A stretch of 64,000 nucleotides of DNA from FEN-1297 sp963710735 (lineage in GTDB: Bacteria > Bacteroidota > Ignavibacteria > Ignavibacteriales > Ignavibacteriaceae), in NCBI GenBank assembly GCA_963710735.1, contig CAVQBN010000006.1:372001-436000 (forward strand), given 5' to 3'. The notes beneath the pieces were generated by a model that was not told the DNA's origin, ran no database searches, and saw only the letters and a list, made by a program, of their open reading frames with translations. Numbering within the stretch: the first letter of the stretch is position 1; each line of letters starts with the position of its first letter. Below are positions 17,276-26,470 of this stretch, piece by piece. The translations under genes were made by a program, and so were the position numbers.

Positions 17276-18691
17276 TTAAACATGTTTCCATAAAGTGTGA
17301 AATACTCCCTCAGCATCAATCCTTTCATAAGTATGCGCTCCAAAATAATCGCGCTGTGCCTGAACAAGATTAGCCGGGAGCCTGCTGCTTCTGTAAGAAT
17401 CAAAATATCCAAGTGCTGCCATTAATCCTGGAACCGGAATTCCGGCATCAATGCTGAATTTAACTATAGAACGGATTGAATCCTGCCTTATTAAAACTTC
17501 TTTAGAAAAGAAAGGATCAAGAAGTAGGTTTGGAAGATCCGGAACTTTCTTAAATGCGGAACGAATTTCTTCCAGCAACCCCGCACGTATTATACATCCT
17601 CCGCGCCAGATAGAGGCAACATCCATCATGTTAATATTATATTTATACTCTTGCGACGCTCCTTTTAATAAAGCGAATCCTTGCGCGTAAGTTACTATCA
17701 TTGCAAAATAGACTGCATCTTCCAATTGGGCTGTAAATGTTTTTACATCGGTATCTATTCTTGGATTAGGGCCGGTTAAAATTTTTGATGCTGAAACGCG
17801 CTCAGATTTATAAGCAGATATATCACGCTGGGATACAGCTGCATCGATAGTGGGAAGAGGAAGCTGCAATTCCATTGCATCCTGCGAAGTCCACTTGCCT
17901 GTGCCTTTCTGCTTAGCCTTATCCTGTATCTTGTCAATTAATCTTCCGCTTGCTTTATCATCGGGCTGTAAAAATATATCCGAAGTAATTTCAATTAAAA
18001 ATGATTGCAATTCTTTTTTATTCCAATCATTATAAATTTTATGAAGTTCATCATTATTTAAATCGAATCCTTTTTTCAGCAAATCGTAAGATTCGGAAAT
18101 AAGCTGCATCAGACCGTATTCAATTCCATTGTGAACCATTTTAACATAGTGTCCGGCAGAACCGGGTCCGAGATACGTTACACAATTATCTTTATTTACT
18201 TTTGCAGATGCAGCTTCAAGAATTGGCCTTACTGTTTCATAAGCTTCCTTGGGTCCGCCGGGCATCATGCTCGGACCGAACCTTGCACCTTTTTCTCCGC
18301 CGGATATTCCGACACCCAGAAAGTGAATTTTTTTCTCGGCTAATTCTGTGAAGCGTTTATTTGTGTCGGTGTAATGAGAATTTCCGCCGTCAATTATTAA
18401 ATCGCCTTTTTCTAGGAGAGGAAGCACATCCTTTATAACAGAATCTACCGGCGCACCGGCAGGAACCAGCATCATAACCGCGCGGGGCTTTTTTAGATTT
18501 TTAATAAACTCCTGCAATGAACTTGCAGCCACCACTTTTCTGTCTTCTGCCTCTGTTTGGAGCGCATTTACTTTTGAAGAATCTTTATCATACCCTGCTA
18601 CAGCATAACCATGATCTGCAAAATTTAATACAAGATTTCTTCCCATTACTCCTAAACCAATCATCCCTATATCGCAATCAAATTTTTTCAT
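17276..18691 (-). CDS. gnd: 6-phosphogluconate dehydrogenase, decarboxylating
   Basis: A 471-residue enzyme giving ribulose 5-phosphate, CO2 and NAD(P)H in the oxidative pentose phosphate pathway. The NADP-binding GLGVMGRNLVLNFADHG is at about residues 12-28, the substrate loop LGVGISGGEKGARFGPSMMP at about 125-144 and the catalytic GHYVKMVHNGIEYGLMQLI lies near 180. The C-terminal RDYFGAHTYERID is also present. Length and motifs are those of the classical dimeric form. Only six bases separate it from the downstream zwf. Confidence 0.97.
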   Translation of the reverse strand: MKKFDCDIGMIGLGVMGRNLVLNFADHGYAVAGYDKDSSKVNALQTEAEDRKVVAASSLQEFIKNLKKPRAVMMLVPAGAPVDSVIKDVLPLLEKGDLIIDGGNSHYTDTNKRFTELAEKKIHFLGVGISGGEKGARFGPSMMPGGPKEAYETVRPILEAASAKVNKDNCVTYLGPGSAGHYVKMVHNGIEYGLMQLISESYDLLKKGFDLNNDELHKIYNDWNKKELQSFLIEITSDIFLQPDDKASGRLIDKIQDKAKQKGTGKWTSQDAMELQLPLPTIDAAVSQRDISAYKSERVSASKILTGPNPRIDTDVKTFTAQLEDAVYFAMIVTYAQGFALLKGASQEYKYNINMMDVASIWRGGCIIRAGLLEEIRSAFKKVPDLPNLLLDPFFSKEVLIRQDSIRSIVKFSIDAGIPVPGLMAALGYFDSYRSSRLPANLVQAQRDYFGAHTYERIDAEGVFHTLWKHV

Positions 18692-18723
18692 TTCTTTCTC
18701 CGTAATTTGTTCAGAATAAATTT

Positions 18724-19353
18724 CTAATTACCGTCTAATATAAAACCATAATCTGCTAATTCCTTTTTTGTGATTTCATATTTTTTATGGTGAATACCAT
18801 TAATACCAAGAGTTCCCGCAACTTCAATAAACATATGCCTGTCATCCAGGTAAAGAACTTTACCGGGCGTAACCTGGGAAACTTCCAGAGCAATTTTATA
18901 GATGTCAACATCGGGTTTCCGGAAATGTACAAAGCTTGATGCAATAAACGCATCAAAAATTTTATCCAGTTTAAATGTATGAATCCTATGTTCGGTAAGC
19001 TCCCTGCCTTCGTTGCTAACCGCTGTTATTTTAAGATTATATTTTTTCTTTAATCCGGTTATTAGTTCAAGCATATCCGGTAATGGTTTGGACTGCTCAT
19101 ACATAAAAGATCTAAAATCCGATTTGGAAAAATTCCTTTTTTCATAAAAGACTACTCTTTCCATATAATCATCAAGGCTAAGCTTCCCAGCCTCATAAGT
19201 ATCAAAGGTTAGGTGATGACGCTCGTTGATTTCTTCTTCGTCCAGGTTAAAAGTTTTTACGGCAAGATTACGCGCATGCCTATCCCACCCATTTGTAAGA
19301 AGCACTCCGCCAATATCCAGAAACAAGGTAGTAATCTCTTTGTGTTCGGCCAT
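18724..19353 (-). CDS. HAD-superfamily hydrolase, probable sugar-phosphate phosphatase
   Basis: A 209-residue protein of the HAD IA type (YihX-like). The nucleophile motif is FLDIGGVLLTNGWD with Asp13 (the second Asp of DxD is replaced by Gly, as in several close families), motif II is ITAVSNEG, the motif III lysine is in HFRKPDVDIY and motif IV is VLYLDDRHMFIEVA. It would dephosphorylate small phosphate esters. It precedes gnd by 32 bases on the same strand, so a role with pentose phosphate intermediates is plausible. Exact substrate unknown. Confidence 0.85.
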   Translation of the reverse strand: MAEHKEITTLFLDIGGVLLTNGWDRHARNLAVKTFNLDEEEINERHHLTFDTYEAGKLSLDDYMERVVFYEKRNFSKSDFRSFMYEQSKPLPDMLELITGLKKKYNLKITAVSNEGRELTEHRIHTFKLDKIFDAFIASSFVHFRKPDVDIYKIALEVSQVTPGKVLYLDDRHMFIEVAGTLGINGIHHKKYEITKKELADYGFILDGN

Positions 19354-19682
19354 AAATAAATCCTTTTTTTGTAATGATTAGGTTTCCGCTGCAGAAAACT
19401 CAATTCTTTAATACCTATTAAAATAAGATTTTATAGGGAAGTTTATGCCTAAAGCATCACATTTAGAAAGTGATATAATATATAATACCTCCTAATAATT
19501 GATCTTTCTTAAACTTATAAAATAATGTAGGATGTAATTAGTAAAGACGCATGGCTATGGGCTCTACAAGGATAATTATTTACTATTACGACATTTGTCG
19601 TTATTTCAGCAGAAGCATCTTCTTTGTGGAAATGAAACGCCTTGAAGGTTTTTTAGAAACCCTCAAGGCAAATAAATGATAG
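19354..19682. other. gap with hairpin
   Basis: 329 bases between two minus-strand genes. The 5' part is the upstream region of the HAD-gnd-zwf operon. Near the end are the hairpin at 19639-19669 and a short ACGACATTTGTCGT palindrome at about 19587-19600. No gene seen. Confidence 0.5.
19639..19669 (-). terminator. terminator after the UPF0182 gene
   Basis: GCCTTGA (19639-19645) pairs with TCAAGGC (19663-19669), and GGTTT (19647-19651) with AAACC (19657-19661). On the minus strand it lies 13 bases after the UPF0182 stop and is followed by GTTTCATTTCC. Confidence 0.65.
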
Positions 19683-22490
19683 TTATTTTTTCTTTGTCGG
19701 AGTGCTAGTGGGTTGATTTGATAGACTCTGAAGTGACTGCTGCAATTTCTCCAGCTCTTTTGCTGCTTCAGTAAATTTCTTCTCACCGGAAAGTTTTAGA
19801 TAATTATTAAATGCATCGTTCGCAGCTTGTACCTGCTGCTGCATGGAAATTACCAGAGGCGCAGCAGTTTGCTGTTGTCCGGATGCCGGGAAATTCTCTA
19901 CAGGTTCGCCGGACATCTTTGCAAACAATCCGTTCAATGCCTGATCAAAAGTTTTTGCATAGCTCATATAATTTCCCTGCATTACAACAACAAGCTGAAG
20001 CTCGGGGTAAGCGGAGGTTTCTGCCTGCAGATAAATCGGCTCGACATAAAAGAGAGTATTGTTAACCGGTATAGCCAGAACATTTCCACGTATTACATTA
20101 GAGCCCCGCTGACTCCAAAGTGTTAACTGGCCTGATAGAAAACTATCCTGGTCTATTTTAGTTTCAACCTGCTGCGGCCCTATAACGGTTTTATCTTTGG
20201 GGAATTGATACGCGATAAGCCTTCCGTAATTTCCCGGATCACACATGCCTGCAATCCAGCCTATAAGCACCTGCCTATTCTTAGGTGTAAAAGGCATCAT
20301 TACTACAAACTCAGGTTTATCTTTACCCGGCAGCTGCCACATAATATAGTAAGGATCGACAGGCTGTATTTGACTGTAATATTTTTCAGTAGCTCTCATC
20401 CACAAGTCCTCCTGGTTATAAAACACGGTAGGATCGGTCATGTGGTATTTTTCAAAAATAAGCCCCTGCACCTGTAGCAGATCCGTGGGGTAACGAATAT
20501 GAGCAAGCAAATCTTTAGGCATTTGTTCTTTTGATTTAAACAGTCCCGGGAATATCTTAGCCCACACTTTTATAATAGGGTCTTTATTATCCATTATATA
20601 GAAGTCAACCGAACCGTTAAAAGCATTAACAACCACCTTAACGGAATTCCTAATATAATTTACACCCGCGAAATAGCTGTTGGAGGGCTGGCTGTAAGGG
20701 AAATAAGAAGAAGTAGTATAAGCGTCAATCATCCAATATAAATTACCGTTTGACAAAACAATGTACGGATCGTTATCGAATTTAAGGAAGGGGGCCAGAA
20801 TCTGAATCCGCTGAAGTATCTGCCGGTGGAACATTATTCTGCTTGAATCAGTGGGGTAATCAGAAAATAACAAGCTTGTACCGTCATACTTCCATCCGAA
20901 TAAAAACTTTCTCCAAAGGTTTGAAATTTGTACACCGCCTTTACCTGTATATCTTGTGTAAACATTATCCGCACCGCTTGGATAGTCGAATTCTTTTTCT
21001 TTTGAATTAACAATAACCGGAGTAGTAGTTAGTTCGCCGTAATAAATGCGCGGCTGTTTAACTTCCAGAGAAGGGTATTCGCTTTTCGGCGGAATATCTT
21101 TAACCAGCATGTGCGGCAGCCTCTGCGAAGTAAATTCATTCACGGTTGACATTGCTATTCCGTAACCGTGTGTATATTGAAATCGTTTGTTAACAAAAGT
21201 CTGGCTCTGCGCAGGAAGGTTGTTTAAATTCATCTCCCTTCCGGAAACCATAACCTCTCTGTATTGGCCGTCGAATTTATACCTATCAACATCTACATCT
21301 GAAAATTCGTAATAAAGGCGGAACTCCTGGAACTGCCTGTACACTGCATCAAGGGCACGCCAGTCCCAAAGCCTGATGTTTGAAAATATACTTGGATTTT
21401 GAGCAACAACATTTTGATTAAATGTCCCGTCCATCGGATATTCTTTTAATTGAATATTATTTAATCCGAAAGCATAGCGCGTAAATTTTATGTTGTTTAA
21501 AATATACGGCCTTTCATAAGTGATTTCATTCGGCTGAACCATTAACCACTGGAATAAACCAGGCAAAGCAGTTAACGCAATAAAATTGATGACTATTAAT
21601 AAGACCGCTGCGCTTACAAGTATTAAACCGTGTGAGCGTTCCTGAACAACGTTGAATTTTTTAAAGTAGAATTTCTGAATTTTTTTTCTGCTGGTTGGAA
21701 GTATTAAGCTTAATCCTATTATTATCATTAGGATGACGACAACCGTATAAGCCGGCAGACTAACATTAACATCCGTCCAGCCGGGTCCTGCAACTACACC
21801 CGTGGTAGAATACATAAGATCATAGCGGTCTAAGAATTCACCAAAGGCAAGGATGAAAATAAATATTCCGGCGTTTATATACATAGGAACATAAAATTTA
21901 TTGATATCGACTTCAATAGGATTGGGAAAATAGAGAACAAAGTTATTTCCTTCGAAGCGGATGAAGAGAGCTATTATCACTGCGATAAGAGAAATTACCG
22001 ATAAAAGGAAAACTAAATTATATATTGATTCAAGAAACGGCAGTGAAAAAAGATAAAACCCTACATCTTTTCCGAGAATAGGGTCTGTCATTCCTGCAGA
22101 AACCTTGTTTAAAAATTGTAATATAACATCCCAATTAGTTATTCCCCATGAGGCGCCGACAAAAAGCCCGAGAATTCTGCTTCCATTCTTCAGGACTTTA
22201 TGTTCTTTTGATATGGAATTTGTAAGAAGGTAACAGAAAGCCCCTCCAAACAAAGCGCCGATAACCGCAAGAACAGCATTTGAATAAACCACTGTCCACA
22301 GCCGGGCTCCGTATCCCACGTTTTGAAACCATAAAACTTCACCCCAAAATCCTAAGAACCAGAAGAATGCTAACGTAAGTATACCGATTGCCAAACCGAT
22401 AGATACTTGTAATGGCTTGCGTTTTTGCACACCCGTTAGAAAGAAAAACGCAGCAATAGCAATTAAAACAAGTATTAATGCCGTATACAT
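19683..22490 (-). CDS. UPF0182 family large membrane protein
   Basis: A 935-residue protein of the UPF0182/COG1615 family. The first 320 residues hold seven or so membrane spans (FWFLGFWGEVLWFQNVGYGA is a typical segment), followed by a large domain of about 550 residues outside the membrane with conserved stretches such as TYERPYILNNIKFTRYAFGL and QRIQILAPFLKFDNDPYIVL. The final 80 residues are Gln/Ala-rich and end in a coiled coil and a basic KKK tail. No biochemical function is established for the family. Length is normal. Confidence 0.9.
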   Translation of the reverse strand: MYTALILVLIAIAAFFFLTGVQKRKPLQVSIGLAIGILTLAFFWFLGFWGEVLWFQNVGYGARLWTVVYSNAVLAVIGALFGGAFCYLLTNSISKEHKVLKNGSRILGLFVGASWGITNWDVILQFLNKVSAGMTDPILGKDVGFYLFSLPFLESIYNLVFLLSVISLIAVIIALFIRFEGNNFVLYFPNPIEVDINKFYVPMYINAGIFIFILAFGEFLDRYDLMYSTTGVVAGPGWTDVNVSLPAYTVVVILMIIIGLSLILPTSRKKIQKFYFKKFNVVQERSHGLILVSAAVLLIVINFIALTALPGLFQWLMVQPNEITYERPYILNNIKFTRYAFGLNNIQLKEYPMDGTFNQNVVAQNPSIFSNIRLWDWRALDAVYRQFQEFRLYYEFSDVDVDRYKFDGQYREVMVSGREMNLNNLPAQSQTFVNKRFQYTHGYGIAMSTVNEFTSQRLPHMLVKDIPPKSEYPSLEVKQPRIYYGELTTTPVIVNSKEKEFDYPSGADNVYTRYTGKGGVQISNLWRKFLFGWKYDGTSLLFSDYPTDSSRIMFHRQILQRIQILAPFLKFDNDPYIVLSNGNLYWMIDAYTTSSYFPYSQPSNSYFAGVNYIRNSVKVVVNAFNGSVDFYIMDNKDPIIKVWAKIFPGLFKSKEQMPKDLLAHIRYPTDLLQVQGLIFEKYHMTDPTVFYNQEDLWMRATEKYYSQIQPVDPYYIMWQLPGKDKPEFVVMMPFTPKNRQVLIGWIAGMCDPGNYGRLIAYQFPKDKTVIGPQQVETKIDQDSFLSGQLTLWSQRGSNVIRGNVLAIPVNNTLFYVEPIYLQAETSAYPELQLVVVMQGNYMSYAKTFDQALNGLFAKMSGEPVENFPASGQQQTAAPLVISMQQQVQAANDAFNNYLKLSGEKKFTEAAKELEKLQQSLQSLSNQPTSTPTKKK

Positions 22491-22760
22491 TTAAAAAGCC
22501 TTTCTATTTTATTTGAGAGCAGACATAGAATGAAAAGTCTGTAGCACAAGAATGTAATTTGAAAAATATAATAGAATGTAAAAATTCTTAGGTAAATTTA
22601 CAAAAGTATTTGCTTGAAAGAAGCTATTTGTAACAAATTATGTTATTTACATTTAAAGAAATTTATGGGAAAAATGAAGTAGAGCTTAATAAAAATATCA
22701 TAGTGTGAAAATACCAACATTAGGCAGGTACGCTCACTACGACAATAAACAATTAATCTT

Positions 22761-22789
22761 TATGATTCCGGGTCTAGCCCGGAATCATA
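22761..22789. repeat. REP-like palindrome, copy 1
   Basis: TATGATTCCGGG (22761-22772) and CCCGGAATCATA (22778-22789) form a perfect 12-bp stem around a TCTAG loop. The core ATTCCGG...CCGGAAT is shared with elements at 35447-35472 and 37138-37165, all located 3' of minus-strand genes. Confidence 0.75.
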
Positions 22790-22850
22790 TGTGTGAGTTT
22801 AAAATTACTCTTTGTTTGCGTTAGAATAGCGATTAAAAACTAGATAAAAA

Positions 22851-22924
22851 GTCATTGTGAGGAACGAAGCAATTTTTAGAATTATTTCAAAAGGTTAAAA
22901 TCACTTCACTCGGTTCGTGATGAC
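22851..22924. repeat. degenerate long palindromic repeat
   Basis: Starts GTCATTGTGAGGAACGAAGC and ends CGGTTCGTGATGAC. The ends are imperfect inverted repeats, and the start closely resembles a dispersed element (GTCATTGCGAGGAACGAAG...) found between genes in many unrelated bacteria. Seen once in this window. Confidence 0.55.
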
Positions 22925-22972
22925 TAGTTTATTTTTGTTTCTCATCGACAATTAAATAACTTAAGATTAAAT

Positions 22973-23833
22973 TCATGATTCGACGGGATCTTCTAAAAGT
23001 TTTAACAAATCTATCGAATCAAGTTTTAACATTTCCGGTGTAGGCATTATATCTAATCTCATTAATTCTTCAATAGCCGCCATTTCTTTGTCGCGGAAAT
23101 TACCTGCCGCAGCAGCAACCTTATCATCTTTAATGTAATATGCAATAAATTCTTTGGAGTTTATATCACCGTGGAAAATAATTTCCTCCCAGTCAACTGC
23201 GTGGCCGACATAATTAAGACTAAGTCCCACCTGTGAAGTCCAGAAGAAAGGTACACATTTAAATTGAGTCATTTTACCTGCCATATTATGCGCTGCAATT
23301 CTTCCCTGCTGTTCCGCATTCCGCCAATGTTCTATTCGAATATTTCCGTCGGTTCTCCAGTCAGGCAGAGTGACAATATCTCCGGCGGCAAAAACATCTT
23401 CATTAATTTGAAGATAAGCATTTACTTTTACACTGCCGTCCGGTAGTAATTTTAGATTATGTAAAAATTCAGTTGCCGGCTTTACACCAACTCCAAGTAT
23501 TACAAGGTCCGCCTCAATTCTTTCCCCGCTTTGAAGAACAACCGCCTCTACTTTTTGTTTCCCGGCAAATTCTTTAAGCGAAAGGCTGAGTTTAAATTTA
23601 ACGCCAATTTCTTCGTGCAGGTTTTTAAACAATTTTCCGACCTCTCTGCCGAAAACTCTTTCAAAAGGAATTTCTTCCATAGAAATAACGGTAACATCAA
23701 GCCCGCGTTTTTTAAGGCTGTAGGCAGTTTCCATTCCTATAAAACTTGCCCCGATTACAACAGCCCTAGCATCCGCTTTTAGCAGCTTTAATAATGTTTT
23801 TTGAATCATCAAAGCTTCTAAGAGTAAAAACAT
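22973..23833 (-). pseudogene. C-terminal part of a frameshifted FAD/NAD oxidoreductase
   Basis: This 286-codon frame continues the protein encoded by 23766-24569. True sequence starts near ADARAVVIGASFIGMETAYS, the NAD-binding Rossmann motif of pyridine nucleotide-disulphide reductases; the ATG at 23833 is not a real start. VFAAGDIVTLPDW is the second FAD-binding motif and HWRNAEQQGRIAAHNM follows, both typical of ferredoxin reductase/AIFM-type proteins. With one base removed the two frames join to a 531-residue protein. The break is at a run of A (see the finding) and may be a sequence error. Confidence 0.75.
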
Positions 23834-24569
23834 TTTTCAAATCCTCACCGGGTAAACCTAATTTTCTTGGTATACTTCCAGGAGCAATCAGCATTTTATC
23901 ATATTTTAATATATCTCCGGAATTAAAATCAATGCACTTATCTTTAAAATTCACGCCTGTTACTTTTTTGTTAAACATTATTTCAATGCCGTACACTTCG
24001 TAAAAGCTTTCGGCTCTTAAAGGCATCCACGATTCTTCTGCATCACCGGCAAGATAATCTTTACTGAGGTTAGGCCTATCGTACGGTGAATGGTTTTCCT
24101 GAGTGATCATAATTATTTTACCTTCAAAACCATCTTCGCGTAAAGTCTGTGCAGCAACTTCACCTGCAGCGCCCCCTCCTATTATAACAAAAGTTCTTTT
24201 ATCTTTTTTGATATTACCTTTTACCATTTTAGGAAGCCTGCTTGTTATAAGTTCTTCGGACAAAGCCACATAAATATTTTCTCCGTCAACTCTAACATCA
24301 TAAACAGGAAGTGAATCCCGTGCAGGCGGTTCAAGAAGATCACCTGTTTTAACATTAAAGCATGCATGGTGCCACGGACAGACTATTCTATCGCCGCTTA
24401 AAACTCCTTCTGATAAAGGAGCACCGTAATGTGTACAATGCGAGGCAAGTGCAGAAAAGCCATCTTCTGTTTTACATAATAAAATTTCATTACCATTAAC
24501 TGAGATGGTTTTCATCTCACCATTCTTAAAATCATTTACTTTCGCAGCATAATATTCTTTTTTACTCAT
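23766..24569 (-). CDS. N-terminal part of Rieske-type FAD oxidoreductase, frameshifted
   Basis: 267 codons encoding a Rieske [2Fe-2S] domain (about 1-105; ligands C45, H47 in CTHYGAP and C64, H67 in CPWHHACF) followed by the FAD-binding half of a pyridine nucleotide oxidoreductase (about 125 onward; FVIIGGGAAGEVAAQTLRED, then SPYDRPNLSKDYL). This is the architecture of AIFM3-like and related NAD(P)H-dependent reductases that pass electrons via a Rieske centre. The frame ends early after TLRSFDDSKNIIKAAKSGC; the rest of the protein is in the +1 frame. It has its own upstream region and no operon partner. Confidence 0.82.
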   Translation of the reverse strand: MSKKEYYAAKVNDFKNGEMKTISVNGNEILLCKTEDGFSALASHCTHYGAPLSEGVLSGDRIVCPWHHACFNVKTGDLLEPPARDSLPVYDVRVDGENIYVALSEELITSRLPKMVKGNIKKDKRTFVIIGGGAAGEVAAQTLREDGFEGKIIMITQENHSPYDRPNLSKDYLAGDAEESWMPLRAESFYEVYGIEIMFNKKVTGVNFKDKCIDFNSGDILKYDKMLIAPGSIPRKLGLPGEDLKNVFTLRSFDDSKNIIKAAKSGC

Positions 24570-24749
24570 CTTTACTCCTTCTATTTAATTATTTCAATGA
24601 CTTATAAATCCGCTTCTGTTAGACATACACTCTTTAATTAATTTAATATAATATAGAGAGAGAAATGATACCTGGTGATAAAGATCAAAAGGAAGGATTT
24701 TAGAATTTATTTTTCTTAATTGTTTCAGAAATAAGGAGATATATGGATA

Positions 24750-25580
24750 TCATCCTTTAACAGCGCCTTCCGTTAATCCTTGGATAATATATTTCTGGAA
24801 TAAAGCTATTAATATAATAACAGGAATAATTGCAACAACTGCCGCAGCCATAATATAACCCCAGGGTATCTGTCCGTAAAGCCCTTCGAATAATGCAATA
24901 CCAACCGGGATAGTTCTTGCTTTATAATCGATTGTAAACATCAAAGCAAAAAGGAATTCGTTGAAGGAATAAATAAATATAAGCATGAAAGTTGAAAAAG
25001 CTCCGGGCAGTGCAATCGGAAAAATGATTTTTCTTAAAATCTGAAACCTTGATGCGCCGTCTACAAGAGCTGCTTCATCAAGTTCCTTCGATAATTGCGA
25101 GAAATGACTTAACATTATCCACAAAGCAAGCGGAAGCCCTAAAGTTATATAAGGAAAAATTAAAGCATAGTAAGTATTAATCCAGTTGAAGTCTGTCATC
25201 ATTTTGAAAAGATAACCTACAATACTTATTTGCGGAAACATTGAAAAGCCCAACAGTGCAAGCGGAATAAAAATCCTACCCGGAAATTTAAGCCTGGTAA
25301 TTGAATATGCAGAAAGGCTTGCAAAAAATGTAGCGAAGAAAGCGGCGGCAAAAGATATAATTATACTATTCCTTAAGTATGAAAGAAGATGTACGGACTT
25401 TGTTGTTAGCACCTGTATGTAATTATTAATCGTCAGTACGAACGGAACATTGTTAGATAAAAAATCAGGATGTTTGTTGAGCGAAACAATAACCATCCAG
25501 ACAAAAGGAGCAATACAAAAAATGAAAAGGAAGACAGCTCCGGCATAAATCAATATTTTCTTGATTCGCTCTTCCTTCAT
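24750..25580 (-). CDS. sugar ABC transporter permease (MalG type)
   Basis: A 276-residue inner-membrane protein with six spans. The EAA loop that contacts the ATPase is ELDEAALVDGASRFQILRKI at about 175-194, followed by IIFPIALPGAF. It belongs to the carbohydrate uptake CUT1 family. Its start overlaps the end of the upstream permease gene by four bases (ATGA-type coupling). It is the last gene of a binding protein-permease-permease operon with no ATPase gene alongside. Confidence 0.93.
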   Translation of the reverse strand: MKEERIKKILIYAGAVFLFIFCIAPFVWMVIVSLNKHPDFLSNNVPFVLTINNYIQVLTTKSVHLLSYLRNSIIISFAAAFFATFFASLSAYSITRLKFPGRIFIPLALLGFSMFPQISIVGYLFKMMTDFNWINTYYALIFPYITLGLPLALWIMLSHFSQLSKELDEAALVDGASRFQILRKIIFPIALPGAFSTFMLIFIYSFNEFLFALMFTIDYKARTIPVGIALFEGLYGQIPWGYIMAAAVVAIIPVIILIALFQKYIIQGLTEGAVKG

Positions 25581-26470
25581 TTAATTTCTCCGGCAAAATT
25601 TCCGAACTTTATATAGAGAACGGCAAGTGCAGATGCAATTAAAAACACCACAATGGAAATAGCCGAACCGTAGCCATAATCTCCGGTGATATAATATTTA
25701 AATGCATATAAAGAAATTGAGGAAGTGCTTCCGCCGGGCCCGCCGCCGGTTAACACATAAATAAGATCGAATATTCTAATTGCATCTATCGTACGAAATA
25801 GTAATGCTACAACGATTACCGGTTTGAGCAATGGAATTGTTATATAGTACAAACGCTGAATGAAGTTCGAACCGTCTATCATTGCCTGCTTGTAAAGCTC
25901 TTCCGGAATGAGCGATAACCCTGCTAATAATATTATTGTAATGAACGGAGTAGTTTTCCAGACGTCGCTTATAACAATTGAAAAGAAAGCTCCCGCAGGA
26001 GAACCAAGCCAGTTTACAGATGAGCTTGAAAGTCCAAGGTGAATTACAATATAATTTATAATTCCAAAATCGAAATTATACATCAACTGCCAGATTCGCG
26101 CTGATATTGCAACCGGGATTGCCCACGGAATAAGTATTGCAACTCTCATTAAGCCGCGACCGGGAAAAGTTTCATTTAGAATTAATGCGAACATCATCCC
26201 GAGTACAAGTTCTAACCCGACGGATACAAAAACAAATAAAAGTGTAAACCGTACGGACTGCCAGAAATGGACGTCCCCAAACAAGCGTTTGAAGTTTTCC
26301 AGGAAAATAAATTTGTTGGGCATAAATGTAACATCCCGGAAAAAGCCGGTAACGAGCGTTCCGATAACAGGCAGGAAAACAAAAATTAATGTTATCAGAA
26401 TTAATGGCGAGTTAAAGATGTACGCCTGCCATGTCTGGCTGCCTGAATATTTTTTTCTACTTCGAGCCAT
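25577..26470 (-). CDS. sugar ABC transporter permease (MalF type)
   Basis: A 297-residue inner-membrane protein with six spans and the CUT1-family EAA motif EELYKQAMIDGSNFIQRLYY, then ITIPLLKPVIVV. It pairs with the MalG-type permease to form the channel. Its start overlaps the end of the binding-protein gene by 14 bases, so translation is coupled. Length and topology are typical. Confidence 0.93.
   Translation of the reverse strand: MARSRKKYSGSQTWQAYIFNSPLILITLIFVFLPVIGTLVTGFFRDVTFMPNKFIFLENFKRLFGDVHFWQSVRFTLLFVFVSVGLELVLGMMFALILNETFPGRGLMRVAILIPWAIPVAISARIWQLMYNFDFGIINYIVIHLGLSSSSVNWLGSPAGAFFSIVISDVWKTTPFITIILLAGLSLIPEELYKQAMIDGSNFIQRLYYITIPLLKPVIVVALLFRTIDAIRIFDLIYVLTGGGPGGSTSSISLYAFKYYITGDYGYGSAISIVVFLIASALAVLYIKFGNFAGEIK

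Larger units (their letters stand above)
22491..22972. other. 482-base gap carrying two repeat elements
   Basis: No gene is visible. It contains the short palindrome at 22761-22789 and the longer degenerate palindrome at 22851-22924, plus the upstream region of the UPF0182 gene. Confidence 0.55.

Noticed and set aside
19587..19600. ACGACATTTGTCGT palindrome as an operator
   Set aside because: Only one copy in this place, lying after a gene and not in a promoter; a five-base stem is expected by chance at this frequency.
23797..23806. Programmed -1 frameshift site (A AAA AAC) in the Rieske-FAD gene
   Set aside because: The heptamer is in the correct phase, but a -1 shift there runs into a TAA two codons later, and the protein requires a +1 shift. 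A sequence error or mutation fits better.
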